A stretch of 64,000 nt of DNA from Gammaproteobacteria bacterium (lineage in GTDB: Bacteria > Pseudomonadota > Gammaproteobacteria > Pseudomonadales > Halieaceae): NCBI GenBank assembly GCA_030426545.1, contig JAUHYL010000004.1, positions 45,426-109,425 of the forward strand. Reading direction: 5' to 3'. A model generated the notes under the pieces. It saw only the letters and a program-made list of their open reading frames with translations, did not search any database and was not told where the DNA came from. The position numbers and the translations under genes were made by a program. Within the stretch, counting starts at the first letter, position 1; each line of letters opens with the position of its first letter. This document shows positions 16,040-25,273 of this stretch, piece by piece.

Positions 16040-18319
16040 ATGTATCGCCTACCGCTGCCGCTCGCTATCGCCACCCTGGGACTCTTATCCGGGCCTGCAC
16101 TTTCTGCACCCACGCTGGAAGAAGTGATCGTCACGGCGGAACGACGGGAACAGTCGCTACAGGATGTTCCCATCTCTATTGCCGCTTTCAGTGAAAACAC
16201 GCTGGAGAAGATGGGGGTGTATGACATCAAGGGGCTCGCTTCCAAGGTGCCCAACGTGGTGGTGAATGAATTTACCGGCTCATCGACCACCGTGCGCCTG
16301 TTCATCCGCGGCGTGGGCCAGAACGACGTGCAGGTTACCCAGGATCCCTCCGTGGCTCTGTACATGGACGGTGTGTATATAGGTTCCTCCGTGGGCACCG
16401 CCTTTGAGAGCGCCGATATTAAGCGGGTGGAGATACTGCGCGGTCCACAGGGCACGCTGTATGGTCGCAATGCCACCGGCGGTGCCATCAACCTGATTAC
16501 CAACCGGGCGAGCACCGAGGAACTCACGTTCCGACAACGATTGACCTACGGCGATTTCGGTGAATTCCGCTCGCGTTCCATTCTTAACCTGCCACTCACC
16601 GACACCGTCGCGGTAAAACTGGCCTATTCCTACTCTGAACGGGATGCGCTGGTGGAAAACCTCGGTGCCGGAGAAGACTGGGGAATCGAGGAACGGGACA
16701 ATATCACCGCCGACATTCACTGGGACCTGGCGGACAACATCACACTGGACTACAAGTATGATCGATCCTCAATAGAGGATTCCTCGCGCCTGTCCCAGGT
16801 GCTGGGCTTCGACTTTTCCGCGCCCGCAGCCGGTGTCATCCAGTTTGAGAATCCCGCGCTAAGGCCTGACGGCCAACCGGTGGATTCCTCCGCCGGCCGT
16901 CTCGACAAGGCCACCAGCTTTGATGCAATTGCCATCGGCGACGTGGAAATAGATGCCCATACGCTAAACATTGAGTGGGCGTTGAGTGATGCGCTGACCC
17001 TGCGCTCGATCACCGGCTATCGTGATGTTGCCGCTTTTACACAAAATTCACAGACGCCGGTCACCTCCCTGTTCGGCAATTTCTCGGTAACCGACGGTCA
17101 GCCCGACACACGCTTCGAGCAGCTTTCACAGGAGTTTCAGTTGCTCGGCAGCAGCGAGACGCTGAACTGGGTAGCGGGACTGTACTATTACGAGGACGAG
17201 TCGAGGGAAGACAACCTCGGTTCGAGCAACGGTTCAGAAGCGCTGCCGGAGGGCGTGCTGGTGGATTTTACCTCGACAGAGAACACCTCTATCGCACTGT
17301 TCGGCCAGGCAACGTGGTCTCCCGCGAGCCTGGAACGCTGGCACTTTACGCTGGGCGCCCGCTACTCCGACGACAACCGCAAGGCCTTTCGCGACAATAA
17401 CCGCGTCAGTTTTGGCCTGGGCGGCGCCCCGACGCCCGTACCGCCCTTCCGCGCGAATTACGACCGTGACTTTGACGAGTTCAATCCCTCGTTCACCGTG
17501 GAGTACGATTTGAACGCCGACGCCAACGTCTATGCAAAGTTAGTGACGGCCTACAAATCCGGCGGCACCAGCCAGCGTTCTACCACGGAAGACAATTTTC
17601 TGACCGGGTTTGAACCGGAAGATCTCGTTTCCTACGAACTGGGTTACAAGGGTGACATCGCCAACGGTCGGGTGCGCTTTAACGCCGCGTTGTTTTACAT
17701 GGAGTACGAGGGCTATCAGCAGAGCGTTCAAACCGGGCGCAACGCGGGCGAGAGGGACTTTATCAACATCGACGACGCCGACATCGCAGGCCTGGAGTTT
17801 GACCTGACCGCAGCCCTCACCGACTCACTGACCGGCACGTTGAGCTACGGCTACCTCGACGCGAAGTTTGGGACTGACACCGTTTCTTATGAACAGATCG
17901 ACGACAACGCCGCGAGTGGGGTTTCGACGGTCACAGAGGAACTGACAGAAAACCTGGCCCTGGCGCCGGAGCACAGCATCACGGCCTCACTGGATTACAC
18001 GCGCCCACTTTCGTTTGGCGTGCTGCAGGCGAACGTGAATGTGCAGTACCAGGATGAGGCAAATGGCGGCGTACAAATTCCTACAGGTGTATTGAATGAT
18101 CGAACACTGCTCGCAGCCACGCTTGGCATTGCAGAGATTGCGCTGGGGGATGCCGGCCGACTTCGCATTTCACTGTGGGGAGAAAACCTGCTCGACGAGG
18201 AGTACCACATCGGCAACATCCGCCAGGCCACCTTTGACACACTGGGTTTTACCAGCGGTCTGGCGACCTTTGGTGATCCGCGGACCTACGGCATCACGCT
18301 CGAATACGAGTTCAACTAG
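16040..18319 (+). CDS. TonB-dependent outer-membrane receptor
   Basis: A 759-residue receptor that imports a substrate across the outer membrane using TonB energy. A short signal peptide (to about residue 22) is followed at once by the TonB box EEVIVTAERR and the plug domain (QDVPISIAAFS..., then RGVGQNDVQVTQDPSVALYMDGVYIG and VEILRGPQGTLYGRNATGGAINLIT), the usual form of the plug in marine proteobacterial receptors. The remainder is barrel strands ending in TYGITLEYEFN with the terminal aromatic/Asn pattern. There is no extra N-terminal signalling domain, so it probably does not act through a sigma/anti-sigma pair. Context suggests an organic substrate linked to the divergent oxidation operon. 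Confidence 0.93.
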   Translation: MYRLPLPLAIATLGLLSGPALSAPTLEEVIVTAERREQSLQDVPISIAAFSENTLEKMGVYDIKGLASKVPNVVVNEFTGSSTTVRLFIRGVGQNDVQVTQDPSVALYMDGVYIGSSVGTAFESADIKRVEILRGPQGTLYGRNATGGAINLITNRASTEELTFRQRLTYGDFGEFRSRSILNLPLTDTVAVKLAYSYSERDALVENLGAGEDWGIEERDNITADIHWDLADNITLDYKYDRSSIEDSSRLSQVLGFDFSAPAAGVIQFENPALRPDGQPVDSSAGRLDKATSFDAIAIGDVEIDAHTLNIEWALSDALTLRSITGYRDVAAFTQNSQTPVTSLFGNFSVTDGQPDTRFEQLSQEFQLLGSSETLNWVAGLYYYEDESREDNLGSSNGSEALPEGVLVDFTSTENTSIALFGQATWSPASLERWHFTLGARYSDDNRKAFRDNNRVSFGLGGAPTPVPPFRANYDRDFDEFNPSFTVEYDLNADANVYAKLVTAYKSGGTSQRSTTEDNFLTGFEPEDLVSYELGYKGDIANGRVRFNAALFYMEYEGYQQSVQTGRNAGERDFINIDDADIAGLEFDLTAALTDSLTGTLSYGYLDAKFGTDTVSYEQIDDNAASGVSTVTEELTENLALAPEHSITASLDYTRPLSFGVLQANVNVQYQDEANGGVQIPTGVLNDRTLLAATLGIAEIALGDAGRLRISLWGENLLDEEYHIGNIRQATFDTLGFTSGLATFGDPRTYGITLEYEFN

Positions 18320-18350
18320 GCCAGCGGGTACCGGCGGCCAGGCGACGCTG

Positions 18351-20066
18351 CTACCAGCCGCCGCCACCGCCGCCGCCACCACCACCGCCGGAAAAGCCCC
18401 CACCGCCACCGCCAGAACTGCTGCCAGGGGCCGTCGATGCCGATGAAACGGCCGAGTTGAAACCACTGCCCACTGCCGTGGAAAAACTACCGAGTCGCGC
18501 GGCGTTGAAATTCCCGTTGTACCAGGCCGGGTGATACGGCTGGCCGGTTTGAGGATCACGGACCTTGGCAAGCACATCGCTGAACTGCTCCGCCCAGGCC
18601 TGCTCAACGTCCAGCGCAATGGCAAAGGGCAGGTAGGCTTCGAACAACTGCGGGGTTTTCTTCGGCGGATTGCGCAGGTTCAGATCATCCTTTTCCGCGA
18701 CTTTCAGGTAGAGCCGGAACCCGGCAGATTTGTCCATCAGGCGCCTACCGCGTTGGGACGGCGCTTTCAGCAACCAGGCAAACAGAACATGCAAGGCGAT
18801 GACCGCAGCGAAGAGGGCCAGCGCCAGCGGCGCGAAGGTGCCCGTCAGTAGTGTGATAACGAACAGGATAAGACTGGCGATGAAACTGGGTGCCATCAGC
18901 AATCCGTTGGTCTTGAAGTACAGCCCGCGATACTCTTTTTCCAGAGCGGCGCGGTGCGCACGTCGGGCAGCGGAAACGACGGCGTGATTCACCTTGTCCA
19001 GTACCAGCCTGCTGCCACCGGTGAATAGCTTCGCCAGCAGCCTGCGTTCCGCGGTGGATATGTCGGCAGGCTCGGCACCGGCGCCAATGGCTTTACGGTG
19101 CAGGGAATAGTCACCCTCGTCGCAGTGGATATCCAGGTAGCCTTTCACGGCCAGGTTAATGATCGCGGCAGAGAAAGCATGATTGTCATAGCCCATGCGA
19201 TTGACATAGCGCAGAGAGGCAGGTGAGTAGCCAGCCGGTGGCTCGTAGTGAGGGAAGATCACGCCTTCCTCCGGGTCACGCCCATAGCGACGCCACATCA
19301 GCAGCAGGTAAACAGCGCTACCGCCGAAAGCCAGCAACGCCAGTGCCACGCTGAGGTTGGCTACCAGCAGGTGCAGCAGCCTGCGCAGGTACCCCGGCGC
19401 TTCTATCACGCCATTGGGCCAACCCATTACCAGTGTCAGGCCCTCTCCAGGCCCCAGCGCGACGGTCGTCTCGATACGCGCTTCGCCGAGTGCGATTGCT
19501 GTCGCTACGTCGCTGCTTTTGCTGCCAAACGCGCCGGTATACCCGTCGATTGACAGGTCCTGCACAGGAACCGGCTGCGGCAGCGTAACGCGGGCGCTGG
19601 CGTGGTCGATCGCAAATCCCCAGCCATTACCGGTTACATTCCAGTAAAGCTCGTCCCTGTTGTCAAAAAAGCCGACCTGCCAATCAGTGCGGTACAGAAT
19701 GCGGTAGGTGTACTCGCCGGGCTGCAGTATTACGTCGCTGTGGCCAGCGTAAATGCGAACCCCGTTGGACAGATTGCGTGTGTGCCACGGTTCCTCGTTG
19801 CCATCGCGACTTAACGAAAGCACATCGAAATCCACCCGATACACATTGCCATAGCGATCGCGATACCTGGTGGGAAATTCCCGGTAAATGCCGCGACGAA
19901 TTTGCTTGCCCTGTGACACCACCCTGATGGTTTCCTCGACGACCATGGAACCGTCACGGGCTATCGAGATATCACTGTGGAAAGAGAGTATGCGCTCCTG
20001 GGCCGCGAGGTTGCCTGACGCCAGTGCCAGCAACAGGCAGCAGACGATGCGGGCCAGCGCGGGCAT
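18351..20066 (-). CDS. DUF2207 domain membrane protein with glycine-rich tail
   Basis: A 571-residue membrane protein. A signal peptide (1-22, ending LAAQ) is followed by the extracytoplasmic DUF2207 domain (about 25-225: SFHSDISIARDGSMVVEETI, IRRGIYREFP, LYWNVTGNGW). A membrane helix follows near 235-260, then a cytoplasmic part, two more helices near 405-450 and a tail that is nearly all Gly with Ser and Phe. The pattern (YciQ-like, Gly-rich end) is well known, but function is not. Its ATG overlaps the stop of lemA by one base, so the two are translationally coupled. LemA and DUF2207 proteins are often neighbours. Confidence 0.88.
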   Translation of the reverse strand: MPALARIVCCLLLALASGNLAAQERILSFHSDISIARDGSMVVEETIRVVSQGKQIRRGIYREFPTRYRDRYGNVYRVDFDVLSLSRDGNEEPWHTRNLSNGVRIYAGHSDVILQPGEYTYRILYRTDWQVGFFDNRDELYWNVTGNGWGFAIDHASARVTLPQPVPVQDLSIDGYTGAFGSKSSDVATAIALGEARIETTVALGPGEGLTLVMGWPNGVIEAPGYLRRLLHLLVANLSVALALLAFGGSAVYLLLMWRRYGRDPEEGVIFPHYEPPAGYSPASLRYVNRMGYDNHAFSAAIINLAVKGYLDIHCDEGDYSLHRKAIGAGAEPADISTAERRLLAKLFTGGSRLVLDKVNHAVVSAARRAHRAALEKEYRGLYFKTNGLLMAPSFIASLILFVITLLTGTFAPLALALFAAVIALHVLFAWLLKAPSQRGRRLMDKSAGFRLYLKVAEKDDLNLRNPPKKTPQLFEAYLPFAIALDVEQAWAEQFSDVLAKVRDPQTGQPYHPAWYNGNFNAARLGSFSTAVGSGFNSAVSSASTAPGSSSGGGGGGFSGGGGGGGGGGGW

Positions 20067-20614
20067 CAGCTTACCTCTACCGCGGGCGCCTGCCGTTCTG
20101 CCGCCTCATCCACAGCAAAGAACTGCGCTTGCCTGAACCCCAGCGGCGCTGCCAACAACAGATCGGGAAACGACTGCACGCGGGTATTGAGGTCGCGCAC
20201 TGCCCCGTTGTAAAAACGTCTGGCGTACTGAAGCGTCTCCTCGGTTTGCACGAGCTCGGCCTGCAACTGGCGGAAATTTTCATCCGCCCGCAGTTCCGGG
20301 TAGTCCTCCACGGTAACGATGACCTTGTGCAAGCCTGCCTCCACCGCCTGTTCGATCATCGCTTTTTCGGGCAGGTCATCGGTGCGCTCACTGCGAGCGC
20401 GAAGCTCTGTGACGGCCTCCAGGGTTGCACGTTCGTAATCAGCGTAGGCGCGTACGCAATTCACCAGGCGCGGAATCAATTCATGCCGGCGCTTCAACTG
20501 CACATCGATGTCGCTCCAGGCGGCCTCAACAAGATTACGTGCGCGCACCAGCCGGTTGTAGATCCAGATAACACCGGCTACCAGCAATCCCACGATAAGG
20601 AGAAATTCAAGCAT
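20066..20614 (-). CDS. lemA: LemA family protein
   Basis: A 182-residue protein with an N-terminal membrane anchor (about 3-19) and a long helical bundle. The RARNLVEAAWSDIDVQLKRRHELIPRLVNCVRAYADYE segment is the LemA family hallmark. The family is widespread, membrane-anchored with the bulk outside or in the cytoplasm depending on species, and its role is unclear. It is the first gene of a two-gene operon with the DUF2207 protein. The name follows the family, not a proven function. Confidence 0.9.
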   Translation of the reverse strand: MLEFLLIVGLLVAGVIWIYNRLVRARNLVEAAWSDIDVQLKRRHELIPRLVNCVRAYADYERATLEAVTELRARSERTDDLPEKAMIEQAVEAGLHKVIVTVEDYPELRADENFRQLQAELVQTEETLQYARRFYNGAVRDLNTRVQSFPDLLLAAPLGFRQAQFFAVDEAAERQAPAVEVS

Positions 20615-20699
20615 AGGTCAGTATAGGCCGCGCCCGGAAGGTGCCACAACGGCTTTTGCACGGGCGCGGGGGCAGCGCATGGCGCCTCGCCCTGGCCTG

Positions 20700-21881
20700 C
20701 TAGTCAGAGATTGGCCAGCGCGGATCACCTGTATAGAAGGCAAAGCGATCGGCAATCAGCTCCCTGGTCAGCCCATATTCGGCAAGGTCGTACTCGTGCT
20801 TGCCGTGTTTACCCTTGGGGTTGGCGTCGATGTGTGCTTGCATCGCATCGCGCGAGGCATCGTCCAGTGTCAGGTCAAAAGCGGCGTACACGCGCTGAAC
20901 CACGCCCAGCGGGTCGGCCACAAACTCTGCCTGAGAGCAATCCACAAACAGTGACGCGGGCAGCTTCTCGCGCATGGCAAGCCCCTGCTCCAGCGACAGT
21001 GCATACCACTCCATCACCGCGCGGCCAATCTCGCCTGCATCGAAGTGACTGCAGTCCCCGGCATACATATTCATGACCACCTTGTTCATGCTGTTGATCG
21101 ACGGCACAACTTTCTGCGGATCGCGATGACACCAGACGAAACGTGCATCCGGGAATACTTCGAGAATGGCATCGATACCCCACATGTGCGCTGGCGCTTT
21201 CAGCATCCACTGCTTGCCGGGATTGCGCCAGTTGAGGAGCTGCATCTGCTTTTTCTGGTACGCATACATGGGCACCAGGTCCTGCTTGAGCAACCAGCTG
21301 CGGTAGGGCTCAAGCATAATTTCAAAGCCCAGTTGAACGCCGGTAAACGCGAAGGCGTGGAGCAGCACGCATTCTTCTGGCGTATCTGCGTCGATAAAGT
21401 GAATCTTGGCGAAATCTGAATTGCGCGTTTCTTCCAGTGCTTTCACCAGGTAGGGATAGCGCGGGTCTTCCGCGCCGGGTTCGCTACCAGGCCAGGGATC
21501 CGGGAACTGCACTTCCCACTGCAGCAGGCCGCGGTTTGCCGGCGCGGCAACCAGCAGGTTTAGCAGTGCCGAAGTACCCGAGCGCGGCAGGCCGGTAACA
21601 AAAATGGGCGCCTCGATACGTTGCTCGGCGTATTCGGGAATCGTGCTAAAGGCGTTTTCGCACTTCAGGCGAGTGGCCAGTTGCATGGACACGCGCTGTC
21701 GGCAACGCGCCCTGCCCTCCTCATCGCGAATATTGCGGTCGTAGGTCTGAAGAAGCACCTCCAGGCCCTCGCGGTAGGGCAACTCACCAAAATCATCGAA
21801 ACCCGTTTGCTCGATGGCTTCCGCTATCAGTTCATCAGCGTCAAAACTGACGGCACTGTCACTGACTGCACTCGCACTCAT
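20700..21881 (-). CDS. Sulfotransferase family protein
   Basis: A 393-residue enzyme predicted to move a sulfuryl group from PAPS to an acceptor. The 5'-phosphosulfate-binding loop VTGLPRSGTSAL is at about 95-106, and the 3'-phosphate-binding region is represented by FVWCHRDPQKVVPSINS. The ATG at 21881 overlaps the stop of the DUF1214 gene (ATGA), so translation is coupled, and the longer frame to 21953 is not used. Such single-domain bacterial sulfotransferases often act on lipids or small metabolites. Its donor PAPS could come from the cysC-sat operon at 44-46 kb. Confidence 0.9.
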   Translation of the reverse strand: MSASAVSDSAVSFDADELIAEAIEQTGFDDFGELPYREGLEVLLQTYDRNIRDEEGRARCRQRVSMQLATRLKCENAFSTIPEYAEQRIEAPIFVTGLPRSGTSALLNLLVAAPANRGLLQWEVQFPDPWPGSEPGAEDPRYPYLVKALEETRNSDFAKIHFIDADTPEECVLLHAFAFTGVQLGFEIMLEPYRSWLLKQDLVPMYAYQKKQMQLLNWRNPGKQWMLKAPAHMWGIDAILEVFPDARFVWCHRDPQKVVPSINSMNKVVMNMYAGDCSHFDAGEIGRAVMEWYALSLEQGLAMREKLPASLFVDCSQAEFVADPLGVVQRVYAAFDLTLDDASRDAMQAHIDANPKGKHGKHEYDLAEYGLTRELIADRFAFYTGDPRWPISD

Positions 21882-22981
21882 TTCAACTCCGACAGTTTCG
21901 CTACCCGCGTATTCAAGGTGGGGTGCTTGTCCGCCCCTATCCAGCGCCAACACATGGTCCCCATGTTGTGACCCGCTGTCTCGATCCAGTTCGGCACGCC
22001 GGGATCAGTGTGTGAGACCACCACGCGTACGCTGCCATCCGGTTCGTAGTGCGCGGTGTGTTTGTTGACGTGTATTGTGTGGTGGCGGTAATCCAGGGAC
22101 TCCATCCACCAATTGTCCAGCTGGAAGTTCCAGGTCTGGCACTCGGGAATTTCTGGCGCCTCGATAATGAATACCTCGTCATCCTCGAGCTGCCAGGCGC
22201 TGTGAAAGTAAAATATGTTGGGGTCGCCGCCAATGGACTGGCAGTACGCCTGGTCCGCCGGGGGCAGTTCATTCAACGTGGGCAGAAAACTCTCTGACCA
22301 ATCCTCAAACATCTTTGCCGAGCCGTGGACAAACATCACCGCTCCCATTAATCCACGTTCGAGCTTCTCTGCTGTCAGCGGTTCCGGGCGGTCATCTGCC
22401 GCACCAATGCGCTCGATGGTCATCTCGGCGCGTTTTTCGTTAATGCGGTCCTGGAAGGTCTGGCGAACCGTGATCGAGTTGGTGCCCTCCTTCATCGGCA
22501 ACCAGTTACCCGGCTTTTCATCACGGCTGATGATGATCTCAATTTCTCCGTTGGGGCCAATGTCCATCTGGCGATGATCAATGTGACCGGTCACCTCCAT
22601 GGTGCCGTCAACTGCGTACTTGTTGATGATGGAGCTGATACCCAGGTAATCCACCGTGCCGCGGGTGCCGGTAATCTTGTAATCGTACCTGGGATTGATC
22701 GGTGCGCTCTCGTAGCGATTATCGGGGTTATCCGCGCCGAGCTTGATCGTCTCGTGGGCGCCACAGCGGAGCTGGGGGAACATCGGATCGCGAAATTCAA
22801 GAAAGCTCTCAAGGCCACCGCGCAGCAGGCGCGCCAGGTAACGATAGCCCTCCGCCTGATTGAAGGCATCCCTGGGTGCTTTCTCTGACTGGATGATTTT
22901 GCCGGCTTCCTTGAGAGTGTCGCAGAACTGCTCCCAGGTGGTGCCGTCCACTACGCGCTTTTCCGCATCTGACATCGACAT
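21878..22981 (-). CDS. DUF1214 domain-containing protein
   Basis: A 367-residue protein of unknown biochemical function. The C-terminal half carries the DUF1214 pattern: FYFHSAWQLEDDEVFIIEAPEIPECQTW, then WWMESLDYRHHTIHVNKHTA, then VVVSHTDPGVPNWIETAGHNMGTMCWRW. Many His and Trp residues in this block suggest a ligand or metal site. No signal peptide is visible. It ends in a four-base overlap with the sulfotransferase gene, so the two proteins are made together. Downstream coupling argues for a shared substrate, perhaps a sterol- or lipid-like acceptor; this is inference. Confidence 0.88.
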   Translation of the reverse strand: MSMSDAEKRVVDGTTWEQFCDTLKEAGKIIQSEKAPRDAFNQAEGYRYLARLLRGGLESFLEFRDPMFPQLRCGAHETIKLGADNPDNRYESAPINPRYDYKITGTRGTVDYLGISSIINKYAVDGTMEVTGHIDHRQMDIGPNGEIEIIISRDEKPGNWLPMKEGTNSITVRQTFQDRINEKRAEMTIERIGAADDRPEPLTAEKLERGLMGAVMFVHGSAKMFEDWSESFLPTLNELPPADQAYCQSIGGDPNIFYFHSAWQLEDDEVFIIEAPEIPECQTWNFQLDNWWMESLDYRHHTIHVNKHTAHYEPDGSVRVVVSHTDPGVPNWIETAGHNMGTMCWRWIGADKHPTLNTRVAKLSELK

Positions 22982-23139
22982 GCTGTTACCCGCTTGGCTG
23001 ACTTCGAGCCTGCCAGTGTGTTCAATGCACGGCGATGAATCAATGCGTAGACAGCGCTGCCGAGGCGGGGGTCTACCCCTTTGAACCGACGCCGCCGGAC
23101 CTGCCGCGGTTCGGGGGACAGGGGCGTCAGGCGGGGCGT

Positions 23140-25236
23140 TTAGCGCGCGAAATTGACGTAGATGGGCGATGTCCAGGCGCGAGGCTGCGCGGGGGCGGTA
23201 CAGTCCTCGCCGGGGCCGGCGTTCTCATCGATACAGTAATTGCGCTGCACACAGGCGCCACTGGCATCGTACACACAACCGAACGGGTCACCGCTGATTA
23301 GCGGTTCAGCCTCCTGTAGCACCCGTGCGTAGTAGAGCGACGGTCGTGCGGAAGCGACAAATTCCGGATCAGTGAACTCCACCGTGCAACCCTCCTCACT
23401 TGGCTCGCACTGGAATTCCCGCCAGCGATGCTCGATCAACGGCGCGATCGCCTCCTGCGGATTCTGCTGTGGGCGAATACGGGTGATTTCTATTCGCTCA
23501 ATGCGCTTGCGTTTGTCGCCTGGCCGGTAGCACTCACCACCACACAACGACGCGACACGCTCACGGCCCAACGCGGTGACGGCCTCCTCGGGGCAACCGG
23601 GCTGTTGTTCGAAGGCGCCCAGCGCCCTTACCCTGAACCGGGGCGACGTTGCCATATGCACCTCGCTGCCCATCGGTTGTTCACCAGAGGGCGCATTGAC
23701 AAGGTCAAACCATACCAGCATGCGATCACCGGAGGTCGCATAAACGTTGCGGGTATCTAGCGCTTTCCAGACTGCGTCGCGGTCGCGCCCGTTGGTATGC
23801 GCCGCCACCAGGCCGCCAGTGTAATAGAAACTGCCGGATTCCCTGTCTGCGGAGTAAGACCACGTGGGCTCGCCGGTAACACTCTTGTTGTCGGTCATAA
23901 TCGGGCGATTCAGTTCCTTGTAAGTGTTCCCCGGCCGGGCCACGTGGTTATCGGAAGAACCGATCAGGCCAAAACGAACCCGTTTAGGTGCGCCATTCTC
24001 GTCAAAACCGAGCGCGAGGTTGTACTGCGTGGACTGGCGCGGCACGTACATGGACGCGGGTTGAAAGCTGTTCTGCAGATGGCCACAGCCGGCCCAGTCG
24101 TCCACCGTAGCCTCGGGCAGCAGCTTGCGCCCCGCGCGCGGCCCTGCCTCAACATAGGCTGTCATGATGCTCTGTGCCTGTTGTTCACACTCGCCGGAAC
24201 CTGATTCACAGGCTGCGCGCGCGAGCTCGGCAGCCCGTCGACAGCACGGCGTAAAGTTCGCAGTGGGTTGCGGGCAATACAGTGTGCCATCGTCTGCCAC
24301 ACCCACGCGCTGAAAATCCTCGAAGCGTTCGGAATTGCCGTGCCCGGAGAACGTCTCCAGCAACTTCTGGTAGCGTGCTTCATATTCATCGAGTTGCCTG
24401 CGGAAGTCCGCCGTCAACGGATTGGTCGTACCCCAGGCAAGCCCGTGCGGAATCACCAGGCTGTCAAAACCCCACTCATCGAGTTTGCGGTACAGCTCGC
24501 TCGGTGTCAGTGCTACCTCTCGACAATCCGCGGGCAATTCATCAGCGGAGATGCCTTCGGGGCAAATCGGTACGGTGCTTGACTCGTTGTTATACCAGCC
24601 AAAATCACTGGTCTCCTTGCGGTCTTCTACCAGACTGATCAGGCCGAGCAGCGCTGACGGTACCTGCGCAGTAGGGTAGCGCTCCGCGGAGGCAATTGGC
24701 CGCGTGGGCGCCCGGCCGGGTTCCCAGGTACGGAAGATGACGTTTTTGTGGCCGAAGTGGCTGGGCACATCGTCGCTATTGCTGTTTGACCACTCCCAAC
24801 CCACCAGTGACACCATATCCGGATTGTCCGGGTCACCGCTCTGGGCGTTGCAGGCGCGAATCGCCTCCACCGTATCGGACCAGACCCGTGGCGTCAGACT
24901 CTCGGCGTGGTCGTTAATGCTCCAGAAATCCAGCGCCGAACAATAGCGCGCAAAATCACAGGCATCAGCCGGCGTGACAACACCGCCACCTTTTATCAAC
25001 TGGGTATTGAACAGGTAGGCGTCGAGAGAATAGTTGGTATGCGTGTGCAGATCGCCGAACAGTATCTGAGGCGTATCATCCGCGACTGTACGTTGCTCCC
25101 GAGGCCCGTCCGCGACGGGTGCTGATTCCCAGGGGCCACCACCAATCCAGCCTTTACCCACGGCGTGGAACCACAGCAGGACCGCGGCCACGGCAAGCAG
25201 GACGGCACACAGGACAATCAGGACAATTTTTTTCAT
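23140..25236 (-). CDS. DUF3604 domain-containing protein, membrane-anchored
   Basis: A 698-residue protein with one N-terminal hydrophobic segment (about 3-24), so it is exported and anchored or secreted. The DUF3604 domain begins FGDLHTHTNYSLDA (about 60-73), with a further INDHAE motif and NYxxxH-like stretches, resembling the metal site of PHP-type phosphoesterases. Other landmarks are LVGWEWSN, GHKNVIFR, and a late DNHVARPGNTYKE. The many Cys residues (CNAQSGDPDN, CPQPT, CCRRAAELARAACESGSGECEQQ, CYRPGD) suggest disulfides in the periplasm. It starts 37 bp after the sulfatase gene stop, so it is likely part of the same transcript. A hydrolytic role on a sugar or ester derivative is plausible but unproven. 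The frame begins with GTG 25239; ATG 25236 is used. Confidence 0.85.
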   Translation of the reverse strand: MKKIVLIVLCAVLLAVAAVLLWFHAVGKGWIGGGPWESAPVADGPREQRTVADDTPQILFGDLHTHTNYSLDAYLFNTQLIKGGGVVTPADACDFARYCSALDFWSINDHAESLTPRVWSDTVEAIRACNAQSGDPDNPDMVSLVGWEWSNSNSDDVPSHFGHKNVIFRTWEPGRAPTRPIASAERYPTAQVPSALLGLISLVEDRKETSDFGWYNNESSTVPICPEGISADELPADCREVALTPSELYRKLDEWGFDSLVIPHGLAWGTTNPLTADFRRQLDEYEARYQKLLETFSGHGNSERFEDFQRVGVADDGTLYCPQPTANFTPCCRRAAELARAACESGSGECEQQAQSIMTAYVEAGPRAGRKLLPEATVDDWAGCGHLQNSFQPASMYVPRQSTQYNLALGFDENGAPKRVRFGLIGSSDNHVARPGNTYKELNRPIMTDNKSVTGEPTWSYSADRESGSFYYTGGLVAAHTNGRDRDAVWKALDTRNVYATSGDRMLVWFDLVNAPSGEQPMGSEVHMATSPRFRVRALGAFEQQPGCPEEAVTALGRERVASLCGGECYRPGDKRKRIERIEITRIRPQQNPQEAIAPLIEHRWREFQCEPSEEGCTVEFTDPEFVASARPSLYYARVLQEAEPLISGDPFGCVYDASGACVQRNYCIDENAGPGEDCTAPAQPRAWTSPIYVNFAR

Positions 25237-25273
25237 CACACCTACCCGCCTCCCAGAACCGGCAAGGCCACAA

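Noticed and set aside
18351..18430. Dense CCGCC/GGCGG repeats that look like a microsatellite
   Set aside because: They encode the glycine-rich C-terminal tail of the DUF2207 protein, so they are explained by the coding sequence.
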